From Paracoccaceae bacterium (GTDB lineage Bacteria > Pseudomonadota > Alphaproteobacteria > Rhodobacterales > Rhodobacteraceae): 64,000 nt of DNA. Shown in pieces: positions 37,514 through 46,686 of this stretch. The notes under the pieces were generated by a model. It searched no databases, was not told the origin of the DNA, and saw nothing but the letters and a program-made list of their open reading frames with translations. A program made the translations under genes and the position numbers. The first letter of the stretch is position 1. Each line of letters opens with the position of its first letter. The stretch covers positions 62,001 through 126,000 of the forward strand of contig JAIOJF010000031.1 of the NCBI GenBank assembly GCA_019911965.1, written 5' to 3'.

Positions 37514-38269
37514 TCAGCCTGATACGGTAACGCTGGCTTCACCCGCCTTCAGATCGCCCTGCGCCTGATCGAATCTGAGATAGGCGATGGCATCGGTTCC
37601 GGCAATGGTGCGGATCGTACCGATCTCGCGTTCACCGCTCAGCACCGCCGTGCCGGTGGCAACCGGGCGATCCAGTGTCACCCGCGCCAGCCCCTTCCTC
37701 AACTCGGTCTTGTGCTTCATCCGCGCGGTGACCTCCTGGCCGACATAGCAGCCCTTGCGGAAATCGACGCCGTTCAGGCGCTCGAAGCCGCATTCCAGGA
37801 TGTAGCTGTCATTCTCGATCAGTTCCACGCCGGTTTCCGGGATCAGTTCGGCCACGCGGATCGCGTCCCAGTCGGTGACGCTGTCGCCGCCTTCGCCGTC
37901 GCCGTAGTAGCGCCAGCCGAGGCGGGCGCTGCGCGGGTCCGGCAGGCCATCGGCGGGCGCGTCACCCAGCCCGCGAAAGACCTTGAGGGCGGTCTTTTCG
38001 ATCTGCACATCGGCCCGCAGGCGGTACATCGACAGCCTTGCCGCCAGCGCATCGGCGCGGTCGGCGCGGATATCAAGGCAGATCGCGCCGCCCTGTTCAA
38101 ACATCAGGAAATCGAACAGGTACTTGCCTTGCGGCGACAAAAGCGCGGCATAGACCAGACCGGATTTCAGGTGATCGAGGTCATTTGTGACCAGCCCCTG
38201 AAGGAAATCCCTGGCATCGCTGCCACTGACCGAAAGGACGGCCCGGTCGCTTGCATGTTCCGCTGGCAT
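37514..38269 (-). CDS. ygfZ: Folate-binding Fe-S cluster repair protein YgfZ
   Basis: Tetrahydrofolate-binding, GcvT-like protein that supports maintenance of certain Fe-S enzymes. It has 251 residues from the ATG at 38269 (MPAEHASDRAVLSVSG), with GGGAGA 4-5 bases upstream. The diagnostic motif K-G-C-Y-x-G-Q-E is present as FRKGCYVGQEVTARMKHKTELRKGL. The N-terminal FLQGLVTNDLDHL matches the folate-binding fold. The long open frame upstream is a shadow of the divergent gene. Confidence 0.92.
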   Translation of the reverse strand: MPAEHASDRAVLSVSGSDARDFLQGLVTNDLDHLKSGLVYAALLSPQGKYLFDFLMFEQGGAICLDIRADRADALAARLSMYRLRADVQIEKTALKVFRGLGDAPADGLPDPRSARLGWRYYGDGEGGDSVTDWDAIRVAELIPETGVELIENDSYILECGFERLNGVDFRKGCYVGQEVTARMKHKTELRKGLARVTLDRPVATGTAVLSGEREIGTIRTIAGTDAIAYLRFDQAQGDLKAGEASVTVSG

Positions 38270-38365
38270 GTCATCTCCCTTGGGTTTCGGGTTGCAATAT
38301 AAGCGTCGCCGGGCCGGGTTACAGGGGGTAAGGTGGCGAAAAGCCCTTCGGTTAACTGGAATCCC

Positions 38366-39085
38366 ATGCGCGCGCCCCTGTCCATCGTCATTCCGACGCT
38401 GAACGCCACCGCCACCCTGCCCGCTGTGCTGGCGGCGCTGTTCGAGGGGCTGGAGGCCGGGCTGGTGCGCGAGGTGATCATCAGCGATGGCGGCTCGACC
38501 GACGATATCGTGGCGCTGGCGGCAGAGATTGAGGCGCAGTTCCTGTCCGGGCCTGCGGGGCGCGGCGGGCAGTTGCGGCGCGGTGTGGCGGCGGCCCAAG
38601 GGGGCTGGGTGCTGGCGCTTCATGCCGACACGGTGCTGGCCCCGGGCTGGGCGGCGGCGGTGTTGGGGCATCTCGGGCAATATCCCGGGCGCGCGGCCTG
38701 TTTCCGGCTGGCCTTTCGCGCCGAGGGGCTGGCACCGCGCCTCGTGGCGTTCTGGGCGAATATCCGCACACGAATGTTCGCCCTGCCCTACGGCGATCAG
38801 GGCCTGTTGGTGCCGCGTGCACTATATGACCGGGCCGGAGGTTATCCGGATATTCCGCTGATGGAGGATGTGGCGCTGGTCCGCCGGCTGGACGGACGGG
38901 TGATGCTGCTGCCGGTGCAGGCGATCACCGGGGCGGACAGGTATCTGGCGCGGGGCTGGCTGAAACAGGGGGCGGGCAATCTGTGGCGGTTGCTGCGCTA
39001 TCTGGGCGGGGCCGATCCGGCGCGGCTGGCAGAGCGGTACCCGGCGCGTTCCCCGGCGGATCACCCGCCGAATTGCAGCCGGTAG
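38366..39085 (+). CDS. Glycosyltransferase family 2 protein (TIGR04283-like)
   Basis: 239 residues from the ATG at 38366 (MRAPLSIVIPTLNATATLP). It has the GT-A nucleotide-binding strand, DGGSTDD, LHADTVL in place of a classical DxD, and YGDQGLLVPRALYDRAGGYPDIPLMEDV typical of the TIGR04283 transferases associated with arsenosugar biosynthesis. No arsenic genes are near, so the acceptor is unknown. Its 3' end overlaps the convergent ABC transporter gene by 25 bases. Confidence 0.82.
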   Translation: MRAPLSIVIPTLNATATLPAVLAALFEGLEAGLVREVIISDGGSTDDIVALAAEIEAQFLSGPAGRGGQLRRGVAAAQGGWVLALHADTVLAPGWAAAVLGHLGQYPGRAACFRLAFRAEGLAPRLVAFWANIRTRMFALPYGDQGLLVPRALYDRAGGYPDIPLMEDVALVRRLDGRVMLLPVQAITGADRYLARGWLKQGAGNLWRLLRYLGGADPARLAERYPARSPADHPPNCSR

Positions 39086-40827
39086 AGGCTGGCATAAAGC
39101 CCGTCGCGGGCCAGCAGTTCGGCGTGGGTGCCCTCGTCCACCACCTTGCCCTTGTCCAGCACCACGATCTTGTCAGCGTGCAGCACAGTGGCCAGCCGGT
39201 GCGCGATCACCAGCGTGGTGCGCCCTTCCGACAGCGCATCCAGCGCCTGCTGCACCGCCGCCTCGGATTGGGCATCCAAGGCCGAGGTCGGCTCGTCCAG
39301 CAGAAGGATCGGCGCATCGCGCAGGACGGCGCGGGCAATCGCCACCCTCTGACGCTGGCCACCCGACAGGTTGGAGCCGCGCGGCCCCGCCTGCGCATCC
39401 AGCCCAAGTGCCATGCGGTCGGCGAAATCGGCGACGAAAGCCGCTGAAACCGCGTGACCCAGAGCCGCGTCATCGGCATCGGGGCGGCTCAGCATGATAT
39501 TCTCGCGCAGGGTCTCGTCGAACAGGGCGGCATCCTGTGTGACGGTTGCGAACAGGCGGCGAAGCTCCGCCAGCGCGACGCGGTTGATAGCTACGCCACC
39601 TACGGTTATCTGACCCGATTGCGGCTCGACCAGCCGCGCCAGCAGGTTGAAGACGGTGCTTTTGCCGGCCCCGGATGCTCCGACCAGCGCGGTGGTCTGC
39701 CCGGCCTCGGCTGTGAACGACAGTCCCTGCAACACCGGCTGGTCGCCATAGGAGAATACCACATCCTGCAACACCACATCGCCCTGCGCCGCCGCGTCGC
39801 TCAATTCTACCGGATCGGCGGGGCTCAGAATGCCCGGCTTGGCATCGAAAATCGCGTGCAGCCGTTCCAGGCTTGCCACCGCCGCCTGCCACTGGCCGGA
39901 CACGTTGCCGATGCGGCGCAGGGGCTCGAAAATCAGCGCCATCGCGGTGAAGAAGCTCATGAATTCGCCGATGGTCTTGGTGCCCTCGATGATCTGGAAG
40001 CCGCCATAGACCAGCACGCCGAAAAACCCGAGGCCGGCAACCAGATCCATCATCGCCGGCACCCCGGCCTGACCGGCTTCCGAGCGTATCTGGGCGTTGA
40101 TATATTCCGCCATCGACCTGCGGAACCGGTTGTCCTGATGGGTTTCCAGATTGTTCAGCTTGATCTGGTTGATGCCGTGGAAAATCTCGTCCAGCCGGGT
40201 CGAGATCATGGCGGCACTCTGTCTTGCCTGGCGCGTCGCCGCATGGATCAGCCGTTGCAGCAGGCTGACCGGCACAATCAGCGCCGGGACCCCGGCAATG
40301 GCGATCAGGGTCCACAACCAGTCGATCGACAAGGCCACCGACAACAGCGCGATCAGCGAAATCACATCGCGCCCGATCGAGGTGAAGATCACGCCCCAGG
40401 TGACATAGATCGCCGAGGTGTCGCCGCGCAGCCGTTCGATCAGCGCCCCCGGCGCGTTGTCCTGAAAGAATACGCTGTCCAGCCGCATCATGTGGCGCAC
40501 CAGATCAACCTGCACGCCTGCCACGGCGCGCTGGCCGATCATGGTCAGCAGCACCCGCTGGCCAAAGCCGGCCGCGGCGCGGATGATGAACACGCCCATG
40601 ACAATGCCACCGACCCAGAACACTGCCACCTTGTCGCGGGCGACGAAGACATCATCGAACATCGGACCGACCATGTAGCTGATCATTGCCAGCATGGCGC
40701 CTTCAATCGCCATCAGGATGAAGGCGATGATGATCCAGCCCAGATGCGGGCGGAAATAGTCGCGCAGCAGCCAGACCGCCAGCGCGCGGCCCTTGGTGGC
40801 GGATTGTTGTGCGTCGAGATGCGCCAC
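39061..40827 (-). CDS. ABC transporter, fused permease/ATPase (MsbA/HlyB-type exporter)
   Basis: A 588-residue half-transporter. The N-terminal half has six spans (for example WIIIAFILMAIEGAMLAMISYMVG, VIFTSIGRDVISLIALLSVALSI). The C-terminal ATPase has Walker A GASGAGKST, Q-loop ATVTQDAALF, signature NLSGGQRQRVAIARA, Walker B ILLLDEPTSALD and switch His in VIAHRLATV. Such exporters flip lipid A precursors, other lipids or drugs. The start is GTG at 40827. It begins 2 bases after the phosphatase gene stop, so the two form an operon. The substrate is unassigned. Confidence 0.9.
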   Translation of the reverse strand: MAHLDAQQSATKGRALAVWLLRDYFRPHLGWIIIAFILMAIEGAMLAMISYMVGPMFDDVFVARDKVAVFWVGGIVMGVFIIRAAAGFGQRVLLTMIGQRAVAGVQVDLVRHMMRLDSVFFQDNAPGALIERLRGDTSAIYVTWGVIFTSIGRDVISLIALLSVALSIDWLWTLIAIAGVPALIVPVSLLQRLIHAATRQARQSAAMISTRLDEIFHGINQIKLNNLETHQDNRFRRSMAEYINAQIRSEAGQAGVPAMMDLVAGLGFFGVLVYGGFQIIEGTKTIGEFMSFFTAMALIFEPLRRIGNVSGQWQAAVASLERLHAIFDAKPGILSPADPVELSDAAAQGDVVLQDVVFSYGDQPVLQGLSFTAEAGQTTALVGASGAGKSTVFNLLARLVEPQSGQITVGGVAINRVALAELRRLFATVTQDAALFDETLRENIMLSRPDADDAALGHAVSAAFVADFADRMALGLDAQAGPRGSNLSGGQRQRVAIARAVLRDAPILLLDEPTSALDAQSEAAVQQALDALSEGRTTLVIAHRLATVLHADKIVVLDKGKVVDEGTHAELLARDGLYASLYRLQFGG

Positions 40828-40829
40828 GC

Positions 40830-41522
40830 CTAGCCCCTGCCCTTGCCACGGCTGGCGAGGAAAGCCTCGGTCATTGCATCGCGGTCATACATGGTCTGAA
40901 CCCAGTCGCGAAAGGCGATGGGGGAAACCTTGTTGGTTTCGGCGTAGGATTCAAGGAAATAGTCCAGAATGCCCTTGGCCGAAGCGCGGATATGCAGATA
41001 GCGGAACGACATGTGCCGCATCGCCTGTTCGACGGGCGCATCCTCGATCAGCAACAGATACAGCGCAGAGGCGAAACCGGCACGGTCCGCCCCGGATTTG
41101 CAATGCATGACGAAGGGTTTTTCGAGGCAACGGAAATGGCCTTCCAGCTCGAAAATCGCCTCGCGGGTGGGCAGCGCGGTGGGGAACAGGTTGATATCGG
41201 TCAGCGACAGGCCAAGGGCGGCGCAGGCCTCGTGCTCGAACAGGTAGTAGCTGTACAGGCTGGTGCCGCGCAGGTTCAGGACAGACCGGATGCCCCTGTC
41301 GCGATACCGCGCCAGCCGCGCCGGTGAAGGCTGGTTGGAGCGATAGACACCCGGCGCCACCTGATCGAAATTGGTCCACCAATAGCGCAGGATGCCGTGA
41401 TCGACCCAGTTGAAATGCCAGCGCGCCTGCCGCCGCTTGGCCGGGGTCGAGATATCGTTGCCGAAGCTTTCCCGCCAGGCGCGTTCGCGGTCTTCCAGCG
41501 ATTTCAGCAATCTGGACAGCAT
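40830..41522 (-). CDS. Tyrosine/dual-specificity phosphatase family protein
   Basis: 230 residues from the ATG at 41522 (MLSRLLKSLEDRERAWRESFG), with AAGAAGAG about 7 bases upstream. The Cys-phosphatase P-loop is H140-C141-K-S-G-A-D-R147 (HCxxGxxR variant HCKSGADR). The upstream WWTNFDQVAPGVYRSNQPSPARL is a common start of bacterial DSP-like domains. It may dephosphorylate a protein or a lipid. Coupling to the ABC exporter 2 bases downstream suggests a lipid or envelope role. Confidence 0.85.
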   Translation of the reverse strand: MLSRLLKSLEDRERAWRESFGNDISTPAKRRQARWHFNWVDHGILRYWWTNFDQVAPGVYRSNQPSPARLARYRDRGIRSVLNLRGTSLYSYYLFEHEACAALGLSLTDINLFPTALPTREAIFELEGHFRCLEKPFVMHCKSGADRAGFASALYLLLIEDAPVEQAMRHMSFRYLHIRASAKGILDYFLESYAETNKVSPIAFRDWVQTMYDRDAMTEAFLASRGKGRG

Positions 41523-41703
41523 CGTAACTCTTCTTGGCGGGCGGGCATCGGCCCTCTCTGGTCTTGCTGGGGCCTTAGACCATCGCCCGCGGGCTGACAA
41601 GCGGCGCACCGGCAAAGGTTTGCCATCCCGCCCGCACCGGCGGCAATTGACGCTGCCGCGCGGCGGGCTTAGGCATGGCGGACCAGATTTGAGGACGACG
41701 CAG

Positions 41704-42903
41704 ATGACGCTTGCAAACGGACGCACATATCTCGCCATTCCAGGCCCTTCGGTGGCACCGGACCGGGTGCTGAACGCGATGCACCGGGCGGCCCCGAATA
41801 TCTACGAGGGTCCGCTGCACGATATGGTGGATACGCTCTATCCCGATCTGAAGGCGGTGGCGCGGACCAAGGGCGATGTCGCGATCTATATCGGCAATGG
41901 CCATGCCGCCTGGGAGGCCTCGCTGACCAATGTGTTTTCGCGCGGCGACAAGGCGCTGGTGCTGGTGACGGGACGGTTCGGCGAAGGCTGGGCCGAGGCG
42001 GCACGCGGCCTGGGCGTGGATGTGACGATGCTGGATTTCGGGCGGCAAAGCCCGGTTGATCCGGCGCGGCTGGCCGAGGCGCTGAAGGCCGACAAGGGCC
42101 ACCAGATCCGCGCCGTGATGACGGTCCATGCCGATACCGCGACGACCGTGCTGAACGATATCGCCGCGATCCGCAAAGCCATCGACGATTGCGGCCATCC
42201 CGCCTTGCTGATGGTCGATTGCATCGCCTCGCTGGGCTGCGACCGCTTCGAGATGGATGCCTGGGGCGTGGATGTGATGGTTGCCGCCAGCCAGAAAGGG
42301 CTGATGGTGCCGCCCGGGCTGGCCTTCGTGTGGTTCAGCGAAAAGGCGATGGCGGTGCATCAAAGCGCCGGGCTGGTCACACCCTACTGGAACTGGACGC
42401 CACGTACACGCGGCACCATGTTCTACCAGAAATTCAACGGCACCGCGCCGACGCACCATCTGTTCGGCCTGCGCGAAAGCCTGACCATGCTGGTGCACGA
42501 GGAAGGGCTGGAGGCCGCCTGGGCGCGGCATGCGGTACTGGCGCGCGCGGTCTGGGCCGCCCTTGCGGCCTGGGGCGATGGCGGGCCGGTCGCGGCGAAT
42601 ATCCGCGAGGTTGCGAACCGCTCGAACGCGGTGACTTCGGTGCGCATCGGCGCGCCCGACGGCACCCGCCTGCGCCGCTGGGTCGAGGCGAATACCGGTG
42701 TGACGCTGGGTATCGGCCTTGGCATGAACACCGATGCAGACCCCAACAGCGATGGCTTCTTCCGTATCGCGCATATGGGCCATGTCAACGCACATATGGT
42801 GCTGGGTGTGCTGGGCTCGATCGAGGCCGGTCTGACCGCATTGCAAATCCCGCATGGTGGCGGTGCGCTGGCGGCAGCAGCGGCGGTGATGGCCGAAGCC
42901 TGA
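41704..42903 (+). CDS. Class V aminotransferase, alanine/serine-glyoxylate type
   Basis: 399 residues from the ATG at 41704 (MTLANGRTYLAIPGPSVAPDRVL). PLP lysine K198 in AASQKGLMVPPGLAFVW and the Asp in MVDCIASLGC define the fold-type I small-molecule aminotransferase (AGT/SgaA family). Likely reactions: transfer between serine or alanine and glyoxylate, in glyoxylate or one-carbon metabolism. The C-terminal substrate domain is complete. It is monocistronic and divergent from the phosphatase/exporter operon. Confidence 0.88.
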   Translation: MTLANGRTYLAIPGPSVAPDRVLNAMHRAAPNIYEGPLHDMVDTLYPDLKAVARTKGDVAIYIGNGHAAWEASLTNVFSRGDKALVLVTGRFGEGWAEAARGLGVDVTMLDFGRQSPVDPARLAEALKADKGHQIRAVMTVHADTATTVLNDIAAIRKAIDDCGHPALLMVDCIASLGCDRFEMDAWGVDVMVAASQKGLMVPPGLAFVWFSEKAMAVHQSAGLVTPYWNWTPRTRGTMFYQKFNGTAPTHHLFGLRESLTMLVHEEGLEAAWARHAVLARAVWAALAAWGDGGPVAANIREVANRSNAVTSVRIGAPDGTRLRRWVEANTGVTLGIGLGMNTDADPNSDGFFRIAHMGHVNAHMVLGVLGSIEAGLTALQIPHGGGALAAAAAVMAEA

Positions 42904-42915
42904 GACGCTGCGGGC

Positions 42916-43836
42916 TCAGAACCGCATACGGATCGCCACCGAGCCGACAACCTGCCCCTCGGGCTGGTTGACGAATTCGCGTCCTAGCCAGGTCAGGCCG
43001 TAAAACAGCGAACGCTGGCCTTCTTCCACCAGCACACCTCCCCGCAGCCTGACCCGCGCCGGGGTCAGCCCGAAGCCCGAGGCGCGCGGCAGGAAGGCGC
43101 TGTCGGCGACATAGGCGATATCGCCGCCCAGCACGAACGTAACGCCCCGCGTACGGTTGCCCTTCATCGCGGTGCTGCGCTGGCCGGTGCCGACATCTCG
43201 GACCATGAAATCGCCCTCGCCTGCGGGGCCGAAGGTGAAATCGGCACCGATCCGCGCCAGGGTTTCCACCCCGGCCTGTGCCTCAAGGAACGGGCGGAAG
43301 GTGGTGCGCCGTCCGCCAGGGGCGGCCAGCACGAATTCCCGTGACACTTCGGCCACAAGGGTCGGGTACAGCGCGTTGCCGATCTGGCTGCCCAGCACCT
43401 GGATCTGCCCGAGGCCAAGGCCGCCATGCACCCAGGACTGGAAATCGCCCAGCCCGGTCTGCGGCCCGGTCACGACCATGTCGAGGCCCAGCGCAATGTC
43501 CAGCGCACCGCGCCGGAAATGGCTGATCGCGCCGAAATGGATCGCGGCGGCATAGCGCCGGTCGGTGCCCAGAACCGGATTGCTCAGGTCATCGGGGGCG
43601 ATGATGGCGGTGCGTATCCGGTATTCCACCAGATCGCCAAGCCCGGCCGGCAGGTGGCCATCCCAGCTTTGGCCGCGAATGGCGCTCAGGGAATAACTGC
43701 CGGTGCGCCAGCGGTCCTGCCCGTCGCCCAGCTTGTCATTGGTGAACAGGCGTGCCCTGCCCAGCCATTCCCGCTCGCCTGCCTGCGGTGCGGCGGCGGG
43801 CAGAATCATCAGCAGGATCAACAGAATACTGCGCAT
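42916..43836 (-). CDS. LpxR-like outer-membrane protein (lipid A deacylase family)
   Basis: 306 residues from the ATG at 43836 (MRSILLILLMILPAAAPQAG, signal peptide about 1-20); GAGG lies 7 bases upstream, whereas the upstream TTG is a poor choice. The mature part starts with LFTNDKLGDGQDRWRTGSY, resembling the Asn-Asp...Asp-Arg start of LpxR. It is rich in alternating beta-strand patterns and ends in VVGSVAIRMRF with a C-terminal aromatic Phe, as for outer-membrane beta-barrels. The catalytic His/Ser set of true LpxR cannot be confirmed by eye, so enzymatic activity is uncertain. Confidence 0.72.
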   Translation of the reverse strand: MRSILLILLMILPAAAPQAGEREWLGRARLFTNDKLGDGQDRWRTGSYSLSAIRGQSWDGHLPAGLGDLVEYRIRTAIIAPDDLSNPVLGTDRRYAAAIHFGAISHFRRGALDIALGLDMVVTGPQTGLGDFQSWVHGGLGLGQIQVLGSQIGNALYPTLVAEVSREFVLAAPGGRRTTFRPFLEAQAGVETLARIGADFTFGPAGEGDFMVRDVGTGQRSTAMKGNRTRGVTFVLGGDIAYVADSAFLPRASGFGLTPARVRLRGGVLVEEGQRSLFYGLTWLGREFVNQPEGQVVGSVAIRMRF

Positions 43837-44071
43837 CCCCAAGCCTCATTTCTTCTTTTCGTTGGTCCGGACGGACCCGCCAACCCTATCGCCATCGCCG
43901 GAATCTGGATAGTGCAATTCGGCAACGGCCGGCGGCTGCGGGCCATCGGGACATATTTTGAGGCTATTGGTGCCATCCGAGATGGGCAGGAATACGGCGG
44001 TTTCCGGTCGGGGTGCGGAAAAGTGATGTGCCCCGAACTGTTGCGCGACTACCCCGCCACCCCTGCCAGCC

Positions 44072-46585
44072 TCAGCCGCATTTCGAGTGCCCGCATTCCA
44101 GGCAGGTCATGCAGCCTTCGACCATCTGCATCGCGTATTGCCCGCAGGACGGGCAGGACGCGCCGCGTGGCCGATCACCGACCGCCATCGCGGTGGCGTT
44201 GGGGTGCGGGTCGGCCTTCAGGTGGCCGCCTTCCTCGATGAACCCGATCGAGATCATGTGCCGCTCGATCACCCCGCCGATGGCCGCGAGGATCGAGGGG
44301 ATATACTTGCCCTCCATCCACGCCCCGCCGCGCGGATCGAACACGGCTTTCAGCTCCTCCACCACGAAGGAGACATCGCCGCCACGCCGGAACACCGCCG
44401 AGATCATCCGCGTCAAGGCCACGGTCCAGGCGAAATGCTCCATGTTCTTGGAGTTGATGAACACCTCGAACGGGCGGCGGTGGTTGTTGATGACGATATC
44501 GTTGATGGTGATGTAAAGCGCATGTTCGCTGTCGGGCCACCTGACCTTGTAGGTATTGCCATCCAGCGCGCCGGGGCGGTCCAGCGGTTCGGAAATATAG
44601 ACCACATCGCCGTGGGGGGTTTGCGGTTCGGCGTCGGTGGTGGCGAGGGTTTCGGGGGCCCCCTCGGTTTCACCGAACAGGAGCCAACCTGCAGAAACCC
44701 TCAATGCTTCTGCGGCTCTACCAGCAAGCTCGTTTGAAAGATCGCGCTTACCATTCAAGATGGGGCCAATTGACTGTTCACTGGTACCAATTGCTTCGGC
44801 CAAGGCTCGTTTCGTGGATAGTCCTGCACGGCCTCTCGCCCAATCAAGGCGTTTGGCGACTGTTGCAAGCTCTGGAAGCGTTTTCGGTTCTTCCGAAACC
44901 CTCAACACACTCCCCGTCACCGCATTCGGCCGATAGGTCGTGCAGCCCTTGCAACCCTGTTCCCAGGCGGCGGTATAGACCTGTTTGAAATCGGCAAAGC
45001 TGATGTCCTCGGGGCAGTTGATGGTCTTGGAAATCGACGAATCCACCCATTTCTGCGCCGCCGCCTGCATCGCCACATGTTCCAGCGGCGACAACGACTG
45101 GGCGTCGGTGAAATGCTCCGGCAAGGGCGCATCGCCGAACATCTCGCGCCACAGGCGCACGGCGTAATCAACCACTTCTTCCTCGGTGCGGCTACCGTCC
45201 TTTTGCAAGACCTTGCGCTTGTAGGCATAGGCAAAGACCGGCTCGATCCCCGACGAGACATTGCCGGCATAAAGCGAAATCGTGCCGGTCGGCGCGACCG
45301 AGGTCAAAAGCGCGTTGCGGATGCCCTTTTCGGCGATGGCGGCGCGCACGTCCATATCCATCCCGGCCAGTGCGCCTGATGCCAGGAACTTGTCGCGGTC
45401 AAACAGCGGAAACGCGCCCTTTTCCGCCGCCAGATCGGTGGAGGCAAGATAGGCGGCGCGGGCGATCCGGTGCATCCAGGCCTCGGTCTGCCTCGCCGCT
45501 TCGTCCGAGCCATAGCGCAAACCGGTCATCAGCAGCGCATCGGCCAGCCCGGTCACGCCAAGGCCGATCCGCCGCTTGGCCAGCGCCTCGGCCTTTTGCT
45601 GGGGCAGCGGAAAGCGCGAGGCATCGACCACATTGTCCATCATCCGCACCGCCACCCGCACCAGATCATCCAGCGCGGCCTCGTCCAGCCCTGCATCGGC
45701 GCTGAACGGATCAACCACCAGCCGCGCCAGGTTGACCGATCCCAGAAGGCAGGCCCCGTAGGGCGGCAGGGGCTGTTCGCCGCAAGGATTGGTGGCGGCG
45801 ATGGTTTCGCAATAGGCGAGGTTGTTTTGCTGGTTGATCCGGTCGATGAAGATCACGCCGGGTTCGGCATAATCATAGGTTGACCGCGTGATCCGGTCCC
45901 ACAGGACCCGCGCCGACAGCGTCTTGAAAACCTTGCCGTTGAAGATCAGGTCCCAGGATTGATCCTCCTTCACGGCGGCCATGAAGGCGTCGGTGATCAG
46001 CACCGACAGGTTGAACATGCGCAGGCGGGCGGGGTCCTGCTTGGCCTCGATGAAGGCCTCGATATCGGGGTGGTCGCATCTGAGCGTCGCCATCATCGCG
46101 CCGCGGCGCGAACCTGCCGACATGATGGTGCGGCACATTGCATCCCAGACATCCATGAAGCTGAGCGGCCCGGACGCATCCGCCGCCACCCCGGCAACCG
46201 GCGCACCCTTCGGGCGGATGGTCGAGAAATCGTAACCGATGCCGCCGCCCTGCTGCATTGTCAGCGCGGCCTCTTTCAGATTGTCGAAAATGCCACCCAT
46301 CGTGTCGGGGATGGTGCCCATGACAAAGCAGTTGAACAGCGTGACCGACCGGTCAGTGCCTGCCCCGGCCAGGATGCGGCCCGCCGGCAGAAACTTGAAC
46401 CCGGCCAGGGCATCGAAGAAGACCGGGGCCCATTTGCCGGGGTCCTTTTCATTGGCGGCCAGCGCGGTGGCGACACGTTGCCAGCTATCCTCGACCGTCA
46501 GGTCCAGCGCCGTGCCGTCCCCGGATTTGAGGCGGTATTTCATGTCCCATATCTGTTCGGCGATCGGGGCGGAAAAGGGGCTCAT
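44072..46585 (-). CDS. nrdJ: Class II (B12-dependent) ribonucleotide reductase NrdJ with an inserted XRE-type HTH
   Basis: Reduces ribonucleotides to deoxyribonucleotides using adenosylcobalamin, without oxygen dependence. It has 837 residues from the ATG at 46585 (MSPFSAPIAEQIWDMKYR). The barrel has FNCFVMGTIPD, NPCGEQPLPPYGACLLGSVNLARL (catalytic Cys region) and SVAPTGTISLYAGN. GCKGCTTYRPNAVTGS ends the core. The C-terminal TSCPD-like domain (VFINSKNMEHFAWTVALTRM to MEGKYIPSILAAIGGVI) ends in a Cys-rich tail, CPSCG...CLECGHSKCG, for reductant contact. Between core and C-terminal domain, residues 576-639 form a complete phage-repressor-like HTH (see separate entry). The reading frame is unbroken. 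It is monocistronic. Confidence 0.93.
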   Translation of the reverse strand: MSPFSAPIAEQIWDMKYRLKSGDGTALDLTVEDSWQRVATALAANEKDPGKWAPVFFDALAGFKFLPAGRILAGAGTDRSVTLFNCFVMGTIPDTMGGIFDNLKEAALTMQQGGGIGYDFSTIRPKGAPVAGVAADASGPLSFMDVWDAMCRTIMSAGSRRGAMMATLRCDHPDIEAFIEAKQDPARLRMFNLSVLITDAFMAAVKEDQSWDLIFNGKVFKTLSARVLWDRITRSTYDYAEPGVIFIDRINQQNNLAYCETIAATNPCGEQPLPPYGACLLGSVNLARLVVDPFSADAGLDEAALDDLVRVAVRMMDNVVDASRFPLPQQKAEALAKRRIGLGVTGLADALLMTGLRYGSDEAARQTEAWMHRIARAAYLASTDLAAEKGAFPLFDRDKFLASGALAGMDMDVRAAIAEKGIRNALLTSVAPTGTISLYAGNVSSGIEPVFAYAYKRKVLQKDGSRTEEEVVDYAVRLWREMFGDAPLPEHFTDAQSLSPLEHVAMQAAAQKWVDSSISKTINCPEDISFADFKQVYTAAWEQGCKGCTTYRPNAVTGSVLRVSEEPKTLPELATVAKRLDWARGRAGLSTKRALAEAIGTSEQSIGPILNGKRDLSNELAGRAAEALRVSAGWLLFGETEGAPETLATTDAEPQTPHGDVVYISEPLDRPGALDGNTYKVRWPDSEHALYITINDIVINNHRRPFEVFINSKNMEHFAWTVALTRMISAVFRRGGDVSFVVEELKAVFDPRGGAWMEGKYIPSILAAIGGVIERHMISIGFIEEGGHLKADPHPNATAMAVGDRPRGASCPSCGQYAMQMVEGCMTCLECGHSKCG
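44669..44860 (-). other. Embedded XRE/CI-type helix-turn-helix domain inside nrdJ
   Basis: Residues 576-639 of NrdJ: VAKRLDWARGRAGLSTKRAL, then EAIGTSEQSIGPILNGKRDL, then a helix AGRAAEALRVSAGWLLFGE. This is the standard five-helix XRE fold, including the recognition-helix region TSEQSIGPILNGKR and the WLLFGE ending seen in phage repressors. The DNA is about 50% G+C over 44701-44820 (60 of 120 bases by hand count) against well over 60% around it. It uses codons rare in the rest of the gene (AGA, CTA, TCA, ACA, GCA). Flanks (EEPKTLPELAT and TEGAPETLATTDAEPQTP) look like linker. No intein motifs are present. Confidence 0.88.
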
Positions 46586-46686
46586 GCGCGGGGTTTCCGT
46601 TTCAGGGCAGCGGGCATTGACGATACGCCGACCACCCGGCCCGGTCAACGCGCGATCCTTGCTCGCGCCGCGCCGACGGCAAACGA

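Noticed and set aside
44669-44860. Possibility that the nrdJ insert is an intein or intein remnant
   Set aside because: It is only about 64 residues, lacks a Cys/Ser start and HN-Cys/Ser end, and has the sequence pattern of an XRE HTH.
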